Both the position numbers and the translations under genes were made by a program. The notes beneath the pieces were generated by a model that was given only the letters and a program-made list of their open reading frames with translations, was not told where the DNA came from and searched no databases. A stretch of DNA of 64,000 bases from Duganella sp. BJB476 (GTDB lineage: Bacteria > Pseudomonadota > Gammaproteobacteria > Burkholderiales > Burkholderiaceae_D): NCBI RefSeq assembly GCF_003416895.1, contig NZ_QVIO01000003.1, positions 1-64,000 on the forward strand, given 5' to 3'. The first letter of the stretch is position 1; each line of letters opens with the position of its first letter. Shown here in pieces: positions 26,626 through 35,809 of the stretch.

Positions 26626-28969
26626 ATGTGCTTTCGTTGGCGGAGCCAAAACAGGGAACAATCAACCAGACCAGCGCGGTCCCCAGCAGCATCGTCAGGC
26701 CGAACGCCTGCAACGCCGGTGTGGAACTCAGTCCCAGCAGACCGAAGGACAAAATCGTATTCGCCGCCGACATACCGACCGCCAGCCACGGCGTGCGGTC
26801 GCTGCGGTCGGGATGCTCTTGCATGAAGATGCCGTAGTCGACGCCAACGCCCAGCAGCAGCATCAGCGCCAGCACGTGGAACAGCTGGAGGTTTTGCGAC
26901 GCCATGCCGAGCAGGGCCAGCGTGGCGATGCTGGCCAGCGCGGTCGGCGCCAGCACGCGCCAGGTGCGGCGGCGGTAGCGCGGGAACAGCAGCGCAAACA
27001 CCACCACGTAGGCACCCAGCACCACCCAGCTCATATACTGGCGATAGCGGCCCAGCACCGACGAAATCTCGGCCACCTTGTCGACCCACTGCACGCCCTG
27101 CAATCCGTCGGCGGCCTGCAGCACCTGCGGCACGGCGGCGCCGGACAGGCCGCGCAAGGCGACGATGCTGGCGTAGACGCCTTTGACGTCGCCCAGCCAA
27201 AGATGGCGCCACGGCTCGCTGGCGGGGGTCTTCAGGAAATCGTCCAGCGTCAGCGGCGCTGCGGCGCTGCGCAAACCGGCGGCGGTGGCGGCCACCCATT
27301 GCGCGTCCTCGCCGGTTTGCGCGGCGATCGCGTGCAGCGGGCCGCCCGCTGCCAGCAGTTTTTCTTCGATCAGCTGGCGGCGTGCGGCCTGCGTGCGCGC
27401 GGACGGCACCCAGTTCGACATCGCCTGGTAGCCGGAGATGCGGTGCGTCGCCACCATCGGATCCAGCCGCGCCTTCAGCGTTTCTTCACGTTGCAGCACC
27501 ATCTCGGCGGAATCGCCGCGTACCAGGAAATACTGCACCGGCGTCGGCGCGTCCAGCAGCTTGCTCAACTTGATCTGATCGGCGATCAGGTGCTTGGGCG
27601 GATTTTGCAGCAGGCGGATGTCGTCGTTGGCGCCCAGGCGGCTGACGCCATAGCCCGCCGCCAGCGCGAACGCCACAGTGGCCAGCAGCGTTGCGCGGTT
27701 CATGCGCAACAGCGGCCAGCGCTGCAAGGCCGCGCCATAGACACGTACCAGCGCCCCGCTCTTCAGCGTGCGGCCGCCGATCAGCGCCGGGAACCAGCAC
27801 ACCACCGTCAGCCACGCGAACACCAGGCCGAGCGCGGAAAACACCGCCATCTGGCGCAGGCCGGGGAACGGCGTCAACGCCAGTCCCATGTAGCCGATCA
27901 CCGCCGCCAGCAAGGTCAGGCCCAGGCCCGGCAGCAGGCGTTTCAACAGCGCCGGCGACGCCAGCTTTTCATCGGCCGCGAGGCGGTTGCACAGGAAGTA
28001 GATGCCGTAGTCCTGCGCCACGCCGATCAGGCTCGCGCCGAACACCAACGTCATCAGGTGGACGCGGCCGAACAGCAGCCAGCACACCGACAGCGCGCCG
28101 AGGCAGCCGATGCCGATCGACAGCAGGATCAGCGAAATCGGCTTGAACGAATGGAAGGCAAACCACATCAGCAGCACGATGCCCAGCAGCGAGCCAATGC
28201 CGATGGTGGACACCTCGCCGCTGGCCTGGGCGCTGGCGTTGGCCGCGTGCAGGATCACGCCGGCCTGTATCAATTCAACTTGCGGCAGCGCCTTGCGGGC
28301 GGCGTCGCCGGCCTGCTTCAGCAACGGCAGCACGGTTTCCTGCGCCGTCATCGACAGCGCCGGCACTTTCAGCGTTAGCGGCAGCAGTACGTACTGGCGC
28401 TGCCCGTCGGCGACGTACAGGTGGCCGTCGCGCGGACGCACCGGCGTTTCCTGCGCGCGCTCCTGCAGCCAGCCAGCGAACAGGCCGAAGGGATCGTCGC
28501 GCCACGAGCCCAGGTTCGGGCCACCGAATGGGGCATACAGTTTTGCCAGCGCCGCTTCGAGCCAGAACTGCGGCGGCTGCGCGCGCAACTGCGCCTCCTG
28601 CTGCGCCGTCATGAGCGTCAATCGGTGGCGCTGGAACAGGGACAGCCAGTCGTTCTGGGTCTGTTCGTTGATCGGCGTCGCTTCGAATACGTCCGCGCGG
28701 GCGGCCAGCACGGCGCTGTAGGCATCCGCCGCGCGCTGAGCGTCCTGCCAGTCGTCCGCGCCGACCAGCACCACCAACCGCTGCTGCGCCGCATCGACCA
28801 TATGGCTGAACGATTGCTGCAGCACGGGATCGCGCTCCTGCACCGGCAGCAGCGCCATGATGTCGGTATCCGGCGCGATGCGCTGCACCAGCCACAGATA
28901 GGCGTTATGCCCCAGCAGCAGGCAGACCACCAGGGCCCACAGCAGCGCGAGTTGGCGGGTACGGATCAA
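26618..28969 (-). CDS. MMPL/RND-type exporter of the APE cluster
   Basis: A 783-aa integral membrane protein with about 12 helices: one near the N-terminus, then a periplasmic loop, a block of five or six helices, a second loop and a second block. This is the MMPL layout seen in ApeM-like exporters. It is thought to move the finished aryl polyene lipid out of the inner membrane. The start appears to be TTG at 28969, overlapping the LolA-like stop as TTGA; the first transmembrane helix begins at once. The adjoining LolA-like protein and DUF3261 lipoprotein are likely partners. Confidence 0.85.
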   Translation of the reverse strand: MIRTRQLALLWALVVCLLLGHNAYLWLVQRIAPDTDIMALLPVQERDPVLQQSFSHMVDAAQQRLVVLVGADDWQDAQRAADAYSAVLAARADVFEATPINEQTQNDWLSLFQRHRLTLMTAQQEAQLRAQPPQFWLEAALAKLYAPFGGPNLGSWRDDPFGLFAGWLQERAQETPVRPRDGHLYVADGQRQYVLLPLTLKVPALSMTAQETVLPLLKQAGDAARKALPQVELIQAGVILHAANASAQASGEVSTIGIGSLLGIVLLMWFAFHSFKPISLILLSIGIGCLGALSVCWLLFGRVHLMTLVFGASLIGVAQDYGIYFLCNRLAADEKLASPALLKRLLPGLGLTLLAAVIGYMGLALTPFPGLRQMAVFSALGLVFAWLTVVCWFPALIGGRTLKSGALVRVYGAALQRWPLLRMNRATLLATVAFALAAGYGVSRLGANDDIRLLQNPPKHLIADQIKLSKLLDAPTPVQYFLVRGDSAEMVLQREETLKARLDPMVATHRISGYQAMSNWVPSARTQAARRQLIEEKLLAAGGPLHAIAAQTGEDAQWVAATAAGLRSAAAPLTLDDFLKTPASEPWRHLWLGDVKGVYASIVALRGLSGAAVPQVLQAADGLQGVQWVDKVAEISSVLGRYRQYMSWVVLGAYVVVFALLFPRYRRRTWRVLAPTALASIATLALLGMASQNLQLFHVLALMLLLGVGVDYGIFMQEHPDRSDRTPWLAVGMSAANTILSFGLLGLSSTPALQAFGLTMLLGTALVWLIVPCFGSANESTYD

Positions 28970-29577
28970 AACAGCGCCGCCTCTTCCTTGGTCATCGCGG
29001 CCTCACCGGCCTGGATCGCCGAGAACACGATGGTGGTGCGGTCGCCGGCGGCGTCGCCCATGACGATGGTCTTGACGTAGGCGCCGCCATCGAGCTTGAT
29101 GGTGCCGATGGCCTTTTCCAGCCCCGGCTGGCGCGGCTTGAGCATGACGTTCCAGCTGTTGGCGTCAACCGTGCCGTCCACCTCGAACAGCGCCTCCAGC
29201 TGCCCCAGGTCGCCGGACAGCAGCGAGAACAGCACGTTGTTGATCATGCGGACGGTCGGTTCGGTCTTGGCGTCCAGGCGCATCGCCACGCGGTCGCCCT
29301 GGTAGTTGACAATCTCGTCGCGCGTCAGGCGCAGCGTGCTGGGGAAAGGCTGCAAGGTGCGCCACAACACGCCCTTGCCGGCGACCACGCAGAAACGGCC
29401 GTTGGCGGCCAGTGGCTTCTTCATGCCGGCCAGCTGCTTGCTCTGGTCGAAACGGCCGCACATCACCGGCGGCTTGGCCAGCATGGCCTGGATCTTCGCC
29501 ACCGGAGCGGCGGCATGGGCCTGGCCCAGCGCAGCCAGCGCAACGGCCAGCAATATCGATTTCATGTTCGGCTTCAT
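28966..29577 (-). CDS. LolA-like outer-membrane lipoprotein carrier
   Basis: A 203-aa periplasmic protein with signal peptide (cleaved about after AHAA) and a LolA-like beta fold (FPSTLRLTRDEIVNYQGDR; VMLKPRQPGLEKAIGTIKLDG). It would carry a hydrophobic cargo, probably the aryl polyene lipid, across the periplasm. It sits at the ApeL position between thioesterase and exporter with 4-bp overlaps on both sides. It is a cluster-specific paralogue rather than the housekeeping LolA. Confidence 0.85.
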   Translation of the reverse strand: MKPNMKSILLAVALAALGQAHAAAPVAKIQAMLAKPPVMCGRFDQSKQLAGMKKPLAANGRFCVVAGKGVLWRTLQPFPSTLRLTRDEIVNYQGDRVAMRLDAKTEPTVRMINNVLFSLLSGDLGQLEALFEVDGTVDANSWNVMLKPRQPGLEKAIGTIKLDGGAYVKTIVMGDAAGDRTTIVFSAIQAGEAAMTKEEAALF

Positions 29578-30008
29578 ACAGGCTCTATCCCCAATTTTTC
29601 AAACAGCACGGGAGGCGACACGTAGCACATCTCCTTGGTGGCGATATCGACGGCGACCATGGTGGTGCTGGCCCGGGTCAAACGCTTGCCGGTGACGGCG
29701 TCGGTGATCAGGTAGTCGATCTTCAGGCGGTTTTCCCATTCGACGATGTCGGCGCGCAGCTTGAGCGTCTGGCCGAAGGTAGCCGAACCCACGTAGCGCA
29801 GCTGCATGTCGATCACCGGCCACGCGTAGCCGGATTCCTTCATCTGCGGATAGTTATAGCCTATCTTGTCCAGCAGCGCGCAGCGCACCACTTCCAGGTA
29901 CTTGACGTAGCGGCCGTGCCAGACGATCTCCATCGGATCCAGGTCGAAGAACTGCACCTGCATCTCGACTTCCGCGAACCAACGGCTTTCCTTGTTAGCT
30001 CGGCGCAT
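29574..30008 (-). CDS. Acyl-CoA/ACP thioesterase, 4-hydroxybenzoyl-CoA type
   Basis: A 144-aa hotdog thioesterase. VQFFDLDPMEIVWHGRYVKYLE contains the catalytic Asp of the 4-HBA-CoA/YbgC group. It may release the finished or stalled acyl chain, or edit wrong starters. Its order in the operon matches ApeK. The 5' end overlaps the ammonia-lyase gene by 14 bp. Confidence 0.85.
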   Translation of the reverse strand: MRRANKESRWFAEVEMQVQFFDLDPMEIVWHGRYVKYLEVVRCALLDKIGYNYPQMKESGYAWPVIDMQLRYVGSATFGQTLKLRADIVEWENRLKIDYLITDAVTGKRLTRASTTMVAVDIATKEMCYVSPPVLFEKLGIEPV

Positions 30009-31566
30009 ACAGGTCCCATGCCTTGGCGCGGATGCGTTCCAGCAGCAGGCGCAGGTCCGGTTCCAGCCGGCGGTCTTCCTCGACCGGCTTGATGTCGGCG
30101 CCCAGCGCTTCCTGCATCGCCGCCAGCGCGGCCTGCGGCTGCAGTTCCGGGTTGACCTGGCAACGCAGCCATACGCCCTGGCGCACGGTGATCAGCAGCG
30201 CGGCCACGACCTGCTCCGTCAGTTCCAGCACGCGCAGGCAGTCGCGCGCGGCGATGGTGCCCATGCTAACCTTGTCCTGGTTGTGGCACTCGGTCGAACG
30301 CGAAAACACCGAAGCGGGCATGGTCAGCTTGAGCGCTTCCGCCGTCCACGCCGAAGCGCTGATCTGCAAGGCCTTCAGGCCATGGTTGATCGGCGCGCGC
30401 GCGCCGGTGGCGCCGGACAGGTTGGCCGGCAGGCCGTGGTTGTAGCGGCTGTCGACCAGCAGCGCCATCTGGCGGTCCAGCAGGTCGGCCAGGTTGGCGA
30501 CCGCGTTCTTCATGCCGTCCATCGCGAAAGCGATATGGCCGCCGTAGAAATGGCCGCCGTGAAGCACGCGCTCGTTGTCAGCGTCGATCAACGGATTGTC
30601 GTTGGCGCTATTGAGCTCGTTCTCGATCGAGGACCGGAAGAACGGCATCGCGTCGGCCAGCACGCCGATCACGTGCGGCGCGCAGCGGATCGAGTAGCGG
30701 TCCTGCAGGCGCTTGCCGTTGCGTTCCCACTGGTCGGTCGGTAGGTCGCTGCGCAGCCAGGCCGCCACCTGCTGCATGCCGCCATGCGGCTTGACCGAGA
30801 ACAGCACCTCGTCGAAGTGATGGGCGTTGCCGTCCATCGCGAACGAGGCCATCGCCGTGATGCGGGTGCTCAGCCGGACCAGGTATTCGGCGCGGTCATA
30901 GGCCATGCAGGCCAGCGCGGTCATGACGGCGGTGCCGTTCATGATCGCCAGCCCTTCCTTCGGACGCAGGCGCAGCGGCGTGATGCCGGCTTCCTGCAAG
31001 GCCTGCGCGGCCGGCACCTGCACGCCGTCGCGCCACACTTCGCGTTCGCCGCACAGCACCGCCGCCAGGTAGGACAGCGGGGTCAGGTCGCCGCTGGCGC
31101 CGACCGAGCCTTCGGATGGAATCAGCGGCAGCAGGCCGGCGTCCAGCAGTCGTGTGATTTGCAGCAGCAGCTCGACGCTGACGCCGGAGTAGCCCTTGCT
31201 CAGCGACGCCAGGCGCGAAGCCAGGATGGCCCTGGTCTGCGCCGGCGTGAAGTACTCGCCCAGGCCGACGCCGTGGTAGGTGTACAGATGGTGCGGCAGC
31301 TCCGCAATCAGTTCCGGCGGCACCACCACGGTGCAGGAGTCGCCGTAGCCGGTGGTGACGCCGTAGACGGTGCCGTCCTCGCGCAGCAGGCGGTCGAGGA
31401 AGTCGGCGCCGCGTGCGATGGCGGCGCGGAAGTCCGGATCGTCCGACAGCGCGGCAATGGCCCGGCCTTGCGCGATGTCGACGATGTCTTCGATCGTCAG
31501 GCGGTCGCGGTCGAAGCGCACGGTACGCGGCGCGGAATTGAGTTGGGCTAGGTCAGCGAGGTGCAT
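29995..31566 (-). CDS. Aromatic amino acid ammonia-lyase (HAL/PAL/TAL family)
   Basis: A 523-aa lyase of typical length. The self-forming MIO cofactor comes from the triad at 157-159 in EGSVGASGDLTPLSY, and the essential loop Tyr is in YGVTTGYGDS (68-77). The segment HLYTYHGVG (93-101) is the substrate-selectivity region. The cluster context favours tyrosine or phenylalanine, giving 4-coumarate or cinnamate as starter, rather than histidine; no hut genes are near. It overlaps the acyltransferase and thioesterase genes by 14 bp each. Which amino acid it uses needs assay. Confidence 0.88.
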   Translation of the reverse strand: MHLADLAQLNSAPRTVRFDRDRLTIEDIVDIAQGRAIAALSDDPDFRAAIARGADFLDRLLREDGTVYGVTTGYGDSCTVVVPPELIAELPHHLYTYHGVGLGEYFTPAQTRAILASRLASLSKGYSGVSVELLLQITRLLDAGLLPLIPSEGSVGASGDLTPLSYLAAVLCGEREVWRDGVQVPAAQALQEAGITPLRLRPKEGLAIMNGTAVMTALACMAYDRAEYLVRLSTRITAMASFAMDGNAHHFDEVLFSVKPHGGMQQVAAWLRSDLPTDQWERNGKRLQDRYSIRCAPHVIGVLADAMPFFRSSIENELNSANDNPLIDADNERVLHGGHFYGGHIAFAMDGMKNAVANLADLLDRQMALLVDSRYNHGLPANLSGATGARAPINHGLKALQISASAWTAEALKLTMPASVFSRSTECHNQDKVSMGTIAARDCLRVLELTEQVVAALLITVRQGVWLRCQVNPELQPQAALAAMQEALGADIKPVEEDRRLEPDLRLLLERIRAKAWDLYAPS

Positions 31567-32494
31567 CGGATCGTTCCAGTTGGGCTAAGTGCCAGAAATC
31601 GTAAAAGTTAAACCACTGCAGCGGCGCGCGCAGGCAGTAGTGCTCCAGCCGCCGTGCGTAATCGCCGGCCAGTTGCTGGAATGCGGCGTCGCGGTCCTGG
31701 CGCGGAATGCGCACGGCATCGCGGAAGGCTTCAAAATACAGCGCCGAGCGGCGCCCCTGGCGAATCGAGAACAGCAGGAAGACCGGGCATTGCAGGAGGT
31801 TGGCCAGCACATACGGGCCGACCGGGAACGGCGCCGGCGCGCCCATGAAGTCGGCCAGCGCCACGCGCGGATTGTGCGAGACCGGGATGCGGTCGCCGGC
31901 GATCACCACAAATTCGCCGCGCACCACGCGCTCGGACAACAGCATCGCGGTGGCCGGTGACATCTCCGTCACCTGCAACAAATTCAGCTGACTCGCCGGG
32001 TTGAGGCGGGCCAGCATGTCGTTGAAGGCCTGCGCGTGCTTGGTGTGCACCAGCACCGTCAGTTTGATGTCGTGGCGCCGGCGCGACAGCACGCGGCACA
32101 GCTCCAGGTTGCCCAGGTGGGCGCAGATCACCAGCCCCCCCCGTCCCGCCGCCGCCGCGTCGACAATCAGGTCGCCGCCATGCACGTCTACCGTATCGAG
32201 CTTGAACAAGCCGCTCCACAGCAGCATCTTGTCGAGGATACTCTCGCCGAAGGCGGCGAAGTGGCGCAGCACACCCGGCGCCGCGGTTGAGGTATAGCTG
32301 GCCACGCGGCGCAAATACGCCTGCGAAGCGCGGCGCGGCCGCGGCTTGCTCAATACGTACCAACAAAGCACAGGATACAGCACCACGCGAAACGGCCAGC
32401 GGCCGAATACCCGGCAGATCCAGAACATCAAGCGCATGCCCGCCACGAAAGTGATCTCGTTGATGGAGGCCCAGTGCAAGCGGCGCGCGATCAT
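31553..32494 (-). CDS. LpxL/HtrB-like acyltransferase of the APE cluster
   Basis: A 313-aa protein of the lysophospholipid/lipid A acyltransferase superfamily. The catalytic HX4E motif is CAHLGNLEL, and a membrane-associated N-terminus is present. It may attach the aryl polyene to its lipid anchor. In the E. coli cluster an acyltransferase and a GT2 domain are, as I recall, fused as ApeJ; here they are two genes overlapping by ATGA. The long upstream frame is not used: the start is MIARRLHWAS at 32494. Confidence 0.82.
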   Translation of the reverse strand: MIARRLHWASINEITFVAGMRLMFWICRVFGRWPFRVVLYPVLCWYVLSKPRPRRASQAYLRRVASYTSTAAPGVLRHFAAFGESILDKMLLWSGLFKLDTVDVHGGDLIVDAAAAGRGGLVICAHLGNLELCRVLSRRRHDIKLTVLVHTKHAQAFNDMLARLNPASQLNLLQVTEMSPATAMLLSERVVRGEFVVIAGDRIPVSHNPRVALADFMGAPAPFPVGPYVLANLLQCPVFLLFSIRQGRRSALYFEAFRDAVRIPRQDRDAAFQQLAGDYARRLEHYCLRAPLQWFNFYDFWHLAQLERSDAPR

Positions 32495-33240
32495 CGGCCC
32501 TGCCTCTTGCGCGCCAGCAGGCGGGGAATGCGCGGCAACATGCCGAAGAACAGTTTGACATGCATCCACGTGATCAGCACATTGTCGCGCCACATGCGGA
32601 AGTGCGAAACGCCGTCCGCCGGATAGCGGACGCCGGTCGGCAGGTTCACCACTTGCAGGCCTTCCCAGAACAGCCGTACCAGGATGTCGGTATCGAAGTT
32701 CATGCGTGCGCCGATGGGGGTGCGAGCCGCCAGCGCATTGACCGCCGCCACCGGATAGACGCGGAAGCCGCACATCGAATCCCTGATGTCGAACGACAGG
32801 GTATTGATCCAGACCCAGATGTGGGTGGCGTAGCGTCCGTACAGGCGCACCTTCGGCACCGACTCGTCATAGACCGGATGGCCGGCGATGATGGCGTCCG
32901 GGTGTGCGGCGGCTTGCGCCAGGAACTTCGGCACGTCGCCGGTTTCGTGCTGGCCGTCGGCGTCGATTTGCAGCACATGCGTGTAGCCCAGTTCCGCCGC
33001 GCGGCGAAAGCCGCTCAGCACAGCGACGCCTTTGCCCTGGTTCTGCGCCAGGCGCACCAGCGTTACGGCGCCGGCATGCTGCTGCGCCAGCGCGTCCAGC
33101 ACGGCGGCGCAGGCGGCGCCGCTGCCGTCGTCGACCAGGATGCATGGCGCTCCGTGGCGCAGCAGCCCGGCCAGTACTGCGCCGATCGCGTGTTCGTGGT
33201 CATAGACCGGCACCACGATGCAGGGTTTGAAGTCAGGCAT
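32491..33240 (-). CDS. GT2 family glycosyltransferase of the APE cluster
   Basis: A 249-aa GT-A glycosyltransferase. It starts CIVVPVYDHEHAIG, with LVDDGSG and the DXD-like QIDADGQHE motif. A short basic/hydrophobic tail ends the protein. It probably builds the sugar part that links the polyene to the outer-membrane lipid. It overlaps the ligase gene by 8 bp and the acyltransferase gene by 4 bp. The frame extends upstream, but MPDFKPC at 33240 is the natural start. Confidence 0.85.
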   Translation of the reverse strand: MPDFKPCIVVPVYDHEHAIGAVLAGLLRHGAPCILVDDGSGAACAAVLDALAQQHAGAVTLVRLAQNQGKGVAVLSGFRRAAELGYTHVLQIDADGQHETGDVPKFLAQAAAHPDAIIAGHPVYDESVPKVRLYGRYATHIWVWINTLSFDIRDSMCGFRVYPVAAVNALAARTPIGARMNFDTDILVRLFWEGLQVVNLPTGVRYPADGVSHFRMWRDNVLITWMHVKLFFGMLPRIPRLLARKRQGR

Positions 33241-34984
33241 CCGCCTCTCCCAGTATGACGCGGCCGCTGGCATGCTGCCCCGCATCGGATACATAGCGGA
33301 ATTGCAGGCAGCCCTTGGCAATATCATGCAGCAGTTCCAGCTGCACCGGGGTCTCTGGCTGGATCACCTGCTGGAACTTGAGCGCATTGATGCCCTTGAA
33401 CTGCGGCGGCAAGCCGAAATAATGGCGGCCGTAATGGATCGCCCAGTCCACCTGCACCACGCCCGGCAGGATGGGCGCAACGTCGAAGTGGCCATCGAAA
33501 TACAGCAGGTTGGCCGGTGCGCTCACTTCCAGCAGCACGCGCTGCGGTTCGCGTTCCAGCTCGCGCAACTGCGGCAGGCGTGGCCGGCGGCCGGTCGCGC
33601 CGCCGTCGTCGCCGAGTAACGCCAGCAAGGCGGCCAGCGTGGTCTTGCCCTGGGCGTTGACCGGCATCTGATCCAGATAGCGCCAGCGGCGCGGCAGCGC
33701 CACGGCATCCACCACCGCAATCAGCACGGTGCGCAGGCGGGCGTTGAACGCGGGCTTGCCTTCGGCCTCCAGCAAAGCGCGGCCCGCCGGCGTCGGCAAG
33801 ATGAACGCCGCCAGCCGCTGGCGTTCGCCGGCATCCGGCTCGCACAGGATCACGCGCGCCTCGGCCGCCATGCCGCAGGCCAGCAGCGCCGCCTCCATCG
33901 CGCTCAGCGAGATGCGTTTTTCCTCGATCTTGACGATGCGGTCGCTGCGCCCCAGCAGCAGGAAGCGTTGTTCGCCGATACGCGTGGCGCGGTCGGCCAG
34001 CGCCAGCCAGTTGTCGTCGGTCAGATGCGGCGACCGCACTTCCAGCGCGTCGTCCACAGCGCCAAGCCGCCACGCCACGGTGGGGAAAGGCAGCCAGGCA
34101 TCGTCGGCCATGCCGCCGCGCTGGCGCCATGCGACGCCGCCCGTCTCCGAACTGCCATAGACCTCCACCGGCACGCGGCCCAGCAGAGCGCCGACGGCCA
34201 GCGCGGTTTCCGCCGCCAGCGGGCCGCCGGATGAAAATATCGCCCGCAACATGCGGGTCGCGCCGCGCCAGTCCAGATGCTCCGGCAAGCGCTTCAGGTG
34301 GGCCGGGCTGGCCACCAGCACGCACGGACCGGCGGCCATGCTCGCAGCCAGTTGTTCCGGATAGGAGATGCTCAGTGCATGGATCGCGCGGCCGGTACTG
34401 AGCGGCCAAAGGACCTTGAACAGCAGGCCGTAGATATGCTGATGCGAGACGGTCGCCAGCACAGCGGCGTCGCCGGCGACGGCGCCGAACAACACATCAA
34501 GGGTTTCGACCTCGCTCGCCAGCTGCGACAGTTTTTTAGGAATGGCTTGCGCCGCGCCGGTGCTGCCGGACGTGAACACGACCAGCGCCGGCAGGTCGGG
34601 CGGCAAGGAGCCGCCCATCTGCTCGGCGGAGGATTCGTCGCCCGCTTCGGCCGGCTGCATCGGCCGCAGCTCCGCCGGGAACTGGCCGAGGAAGCCGTCC
34701 ACCGAAGCGCACAAGGCGGCGCAGCTGGCCTCCAGCGTATCGGCGCTCAGCCAAATGGTTTTGCCGGCATGCCAGGCGCCCAGCAAGGCCGCACCGAATT
34801 CCACGCTATCGTCCAGGTACAGGGCGAAATTGCTGCCCGCCTGGCCCCGCAGCAGCCCATGCCATGCACGCGCGCGCGCCAGCAGGCGGCCATTGCCGAT
34901 GGCGGCGCCGTCACGCCAGCCGGCCACGCCGTCGACGGGCCGCGCCGCGATGGCCGCGTACAGGTTTTCGATCCGGTCAGACAT
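33233..34984 (-). CDS. apeH: Aryl acid-AMP ligase fused to ApeI-like dehydratase
   Basis: A 583-aa fusion. Residues 1 to about 450 are an ANL adenylating enzyme with the P-loop FTSGSTG, the YGSSETGG motif and the C-terminal catalytic Lys in NAQGKTTL. From about 470 a hotdog domain follows, with H499 in FDGHFDVAPILPG, typical of FabA/Z-like ApeI. The ligase activates the aromatic starter and loads it on an ACP; the second domain dehydrates. In the E. coli cluster these are separate proteins (ApeH, ApeI). It overlaps the flanking genes by 8 bp. Confidence 0.88.
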   Translation of the reverse strand: MSDRIENLYAAIAARPVDGVAGWRDGAAIGNGRLLARARAWHGLLRGQAGSNFALYLDDSVEFGAALLGAWHAGKTIWLSADTLEASCAALCASVDGFLGQFPAELRPMQPAEAGDESSAEQMGGSLPPDLPALVVFTSGSTGAAQAIPKKLSQLASEVETLDVLFGAVAGDAAVLATVSHQHIYGLLFKVLWPLSTGRAIHALSISYPEQLAASMAAGPCVLVASPAHLKRLPEHLDWRGATRMLRAIFSSGGPLAAETALAVGALLGRVPVEVYGSSETGGVAWRQRGGMADDAWLPFPTVAWRLGAVDDALEVRSPHLTDDNWLALADRATRIGEQRFLLLGRSDRIVKIEEKRISLSAMEAALLACGMAAEARVILCEPDAGERQRLAAFILPTPAGRALLEAEGKPAFNARLRTVLIAVVDAVALPRRWRYLDQMPVNAQGKTTLAALLALLGDDGGATGRRPRLPQLRELEREPQRVLLEVSAPANLLYFDGHFDVAPILPGVVQVDWAIHYGRHYFGLPPQFKGINALKFQQVIQPETPVQLELLHDIAKGCLQFRYVSDAGQHASGRVILGEADA

Positions 34985-35522
34985 GATGCAGACGCTTGAA
35001 ACGCAGGCGCACCAGGTACTCGGCGCCGAACAGCAATGCCATCAATCCGTATGAGATCACACCGGTGTACAGCGACCATGCGGCCTCCGACATCCACAGC
35101 GCGGTAGCGAAAGCGATCATGCCGTTGATGACGAAGAAAACGCACCACACCTGCGTCACCTTGCGCATATAGGCTTGCGCCACCGGCGGGAAATCCTCGC
35201 CGCGCAGGCGCGCCATGCGCTCGACCGCCGACATCGGCGTCGCCAGGCTGTAGCCGAAGCCCGCCAGCAGCGCCGCATTGACCAGCACCGGATACAACTT
35301 CAACGGCAGCAGCAGATTGCTCCAGATCGCGCACGCCATCAGCACCAGCGCGCCCGCCGCCGACCAGCGCGCAACGCCGCTCAGCTTCAGCGCCGGCAGG
35401 CGCGTGGCCACGGCCAGCAGCAGCAGGCCGGCCAGCCAGCGCGGCTGCACCTGTCCGTGTCCGAGCCAGATCGCCAGCGGATACAACAGCGTCACCGCCA
35501 CCGTCAGTATGGTCATCGGCAT
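34977..35522 (-). CDS. APE cluster integral membrane protein (COG4648-like)
   Basis: A 181-aa protein with five or six hydrophobic helices, for example ILTVAVTLLYPLAIWLG and VLVNAALLAGFGYSLA, and a basic tail. It matches the COG4648-type membrane proteins found between ACP and ligase genes in aryl polyene clusters (ApeG position). The function is unknown; it may anchor the synthase complex at the membrane. Its 3' end overlaps the ligase gene by 8 bp and it starts 5 bp after the ACP stop. Confidence 0.75.
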   Translation of the reverse strand: MPMTILTVAVTLLYPLAIWLGHGQVQPRWLAGLLLLAVATRLPALKLSGVARWSAAGALVLMACAIWSNLLLPLKLYPVLVNAALLAGFGYSLATPMSAVERMARLRGEDFPPVAQAYMRKVTQVWCVFFVINGMIAFATALWMSEAAWSLYTGVISYGLMALLFGAEYLVRLRFKRLHHV

Positions 35523-35527
35523 CGTAC

Positions 35528-35797
35528 TTACGCCGCCGGCTCCGTCATGCCGGCCAGCGCATCAACCACGTCGCCGATGGTGCGGATGGTCTTGAACACC
35601 TCCGGCTGCAAGCGCTTGCCGGTCAGCTGCTTGAGCTTCACGGCCAGGTCGACCGCGTCGATGCTGTCGATATCCAGATCGGCGTAGAGGTTCGAATCCG
35701 CGCTCAGGTTTGCCTTATCGAGTTCAAACATCTCGACCAGCAGATCGATGACACAGGTCTGCAGCTGGTCTTTACTCATCTCGTTCAAAGCTATCAT
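35528..35797 (-). CDS. apeF: Acyl carrier protein, ApeF-like
   Basis: An 89-aa acyl carrier protein. The phosphopantetheine serine is S45 in DLDIDSIDAVDL. AAGGGG seven bases before ATG 35797 supports the longer start (a second ATG lies six codons in). It should carry the growing polyene chain; it lies 12 bp after the other ACP gene. Two ACPs are typical of aryl polyene clusters. Confidence 0.88.
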   Translation of the reverse strand: MIALNEMSKDQLQTCVIDLLVEMFELDKANLSADSNLYADLDIDSIDAVDLAVKLKQLTGKRLQPEVFKTIRTIGDVVDALAGMTEPAA

Positions 35798-35809
35798 GTG
35801 CTGCCCCTT

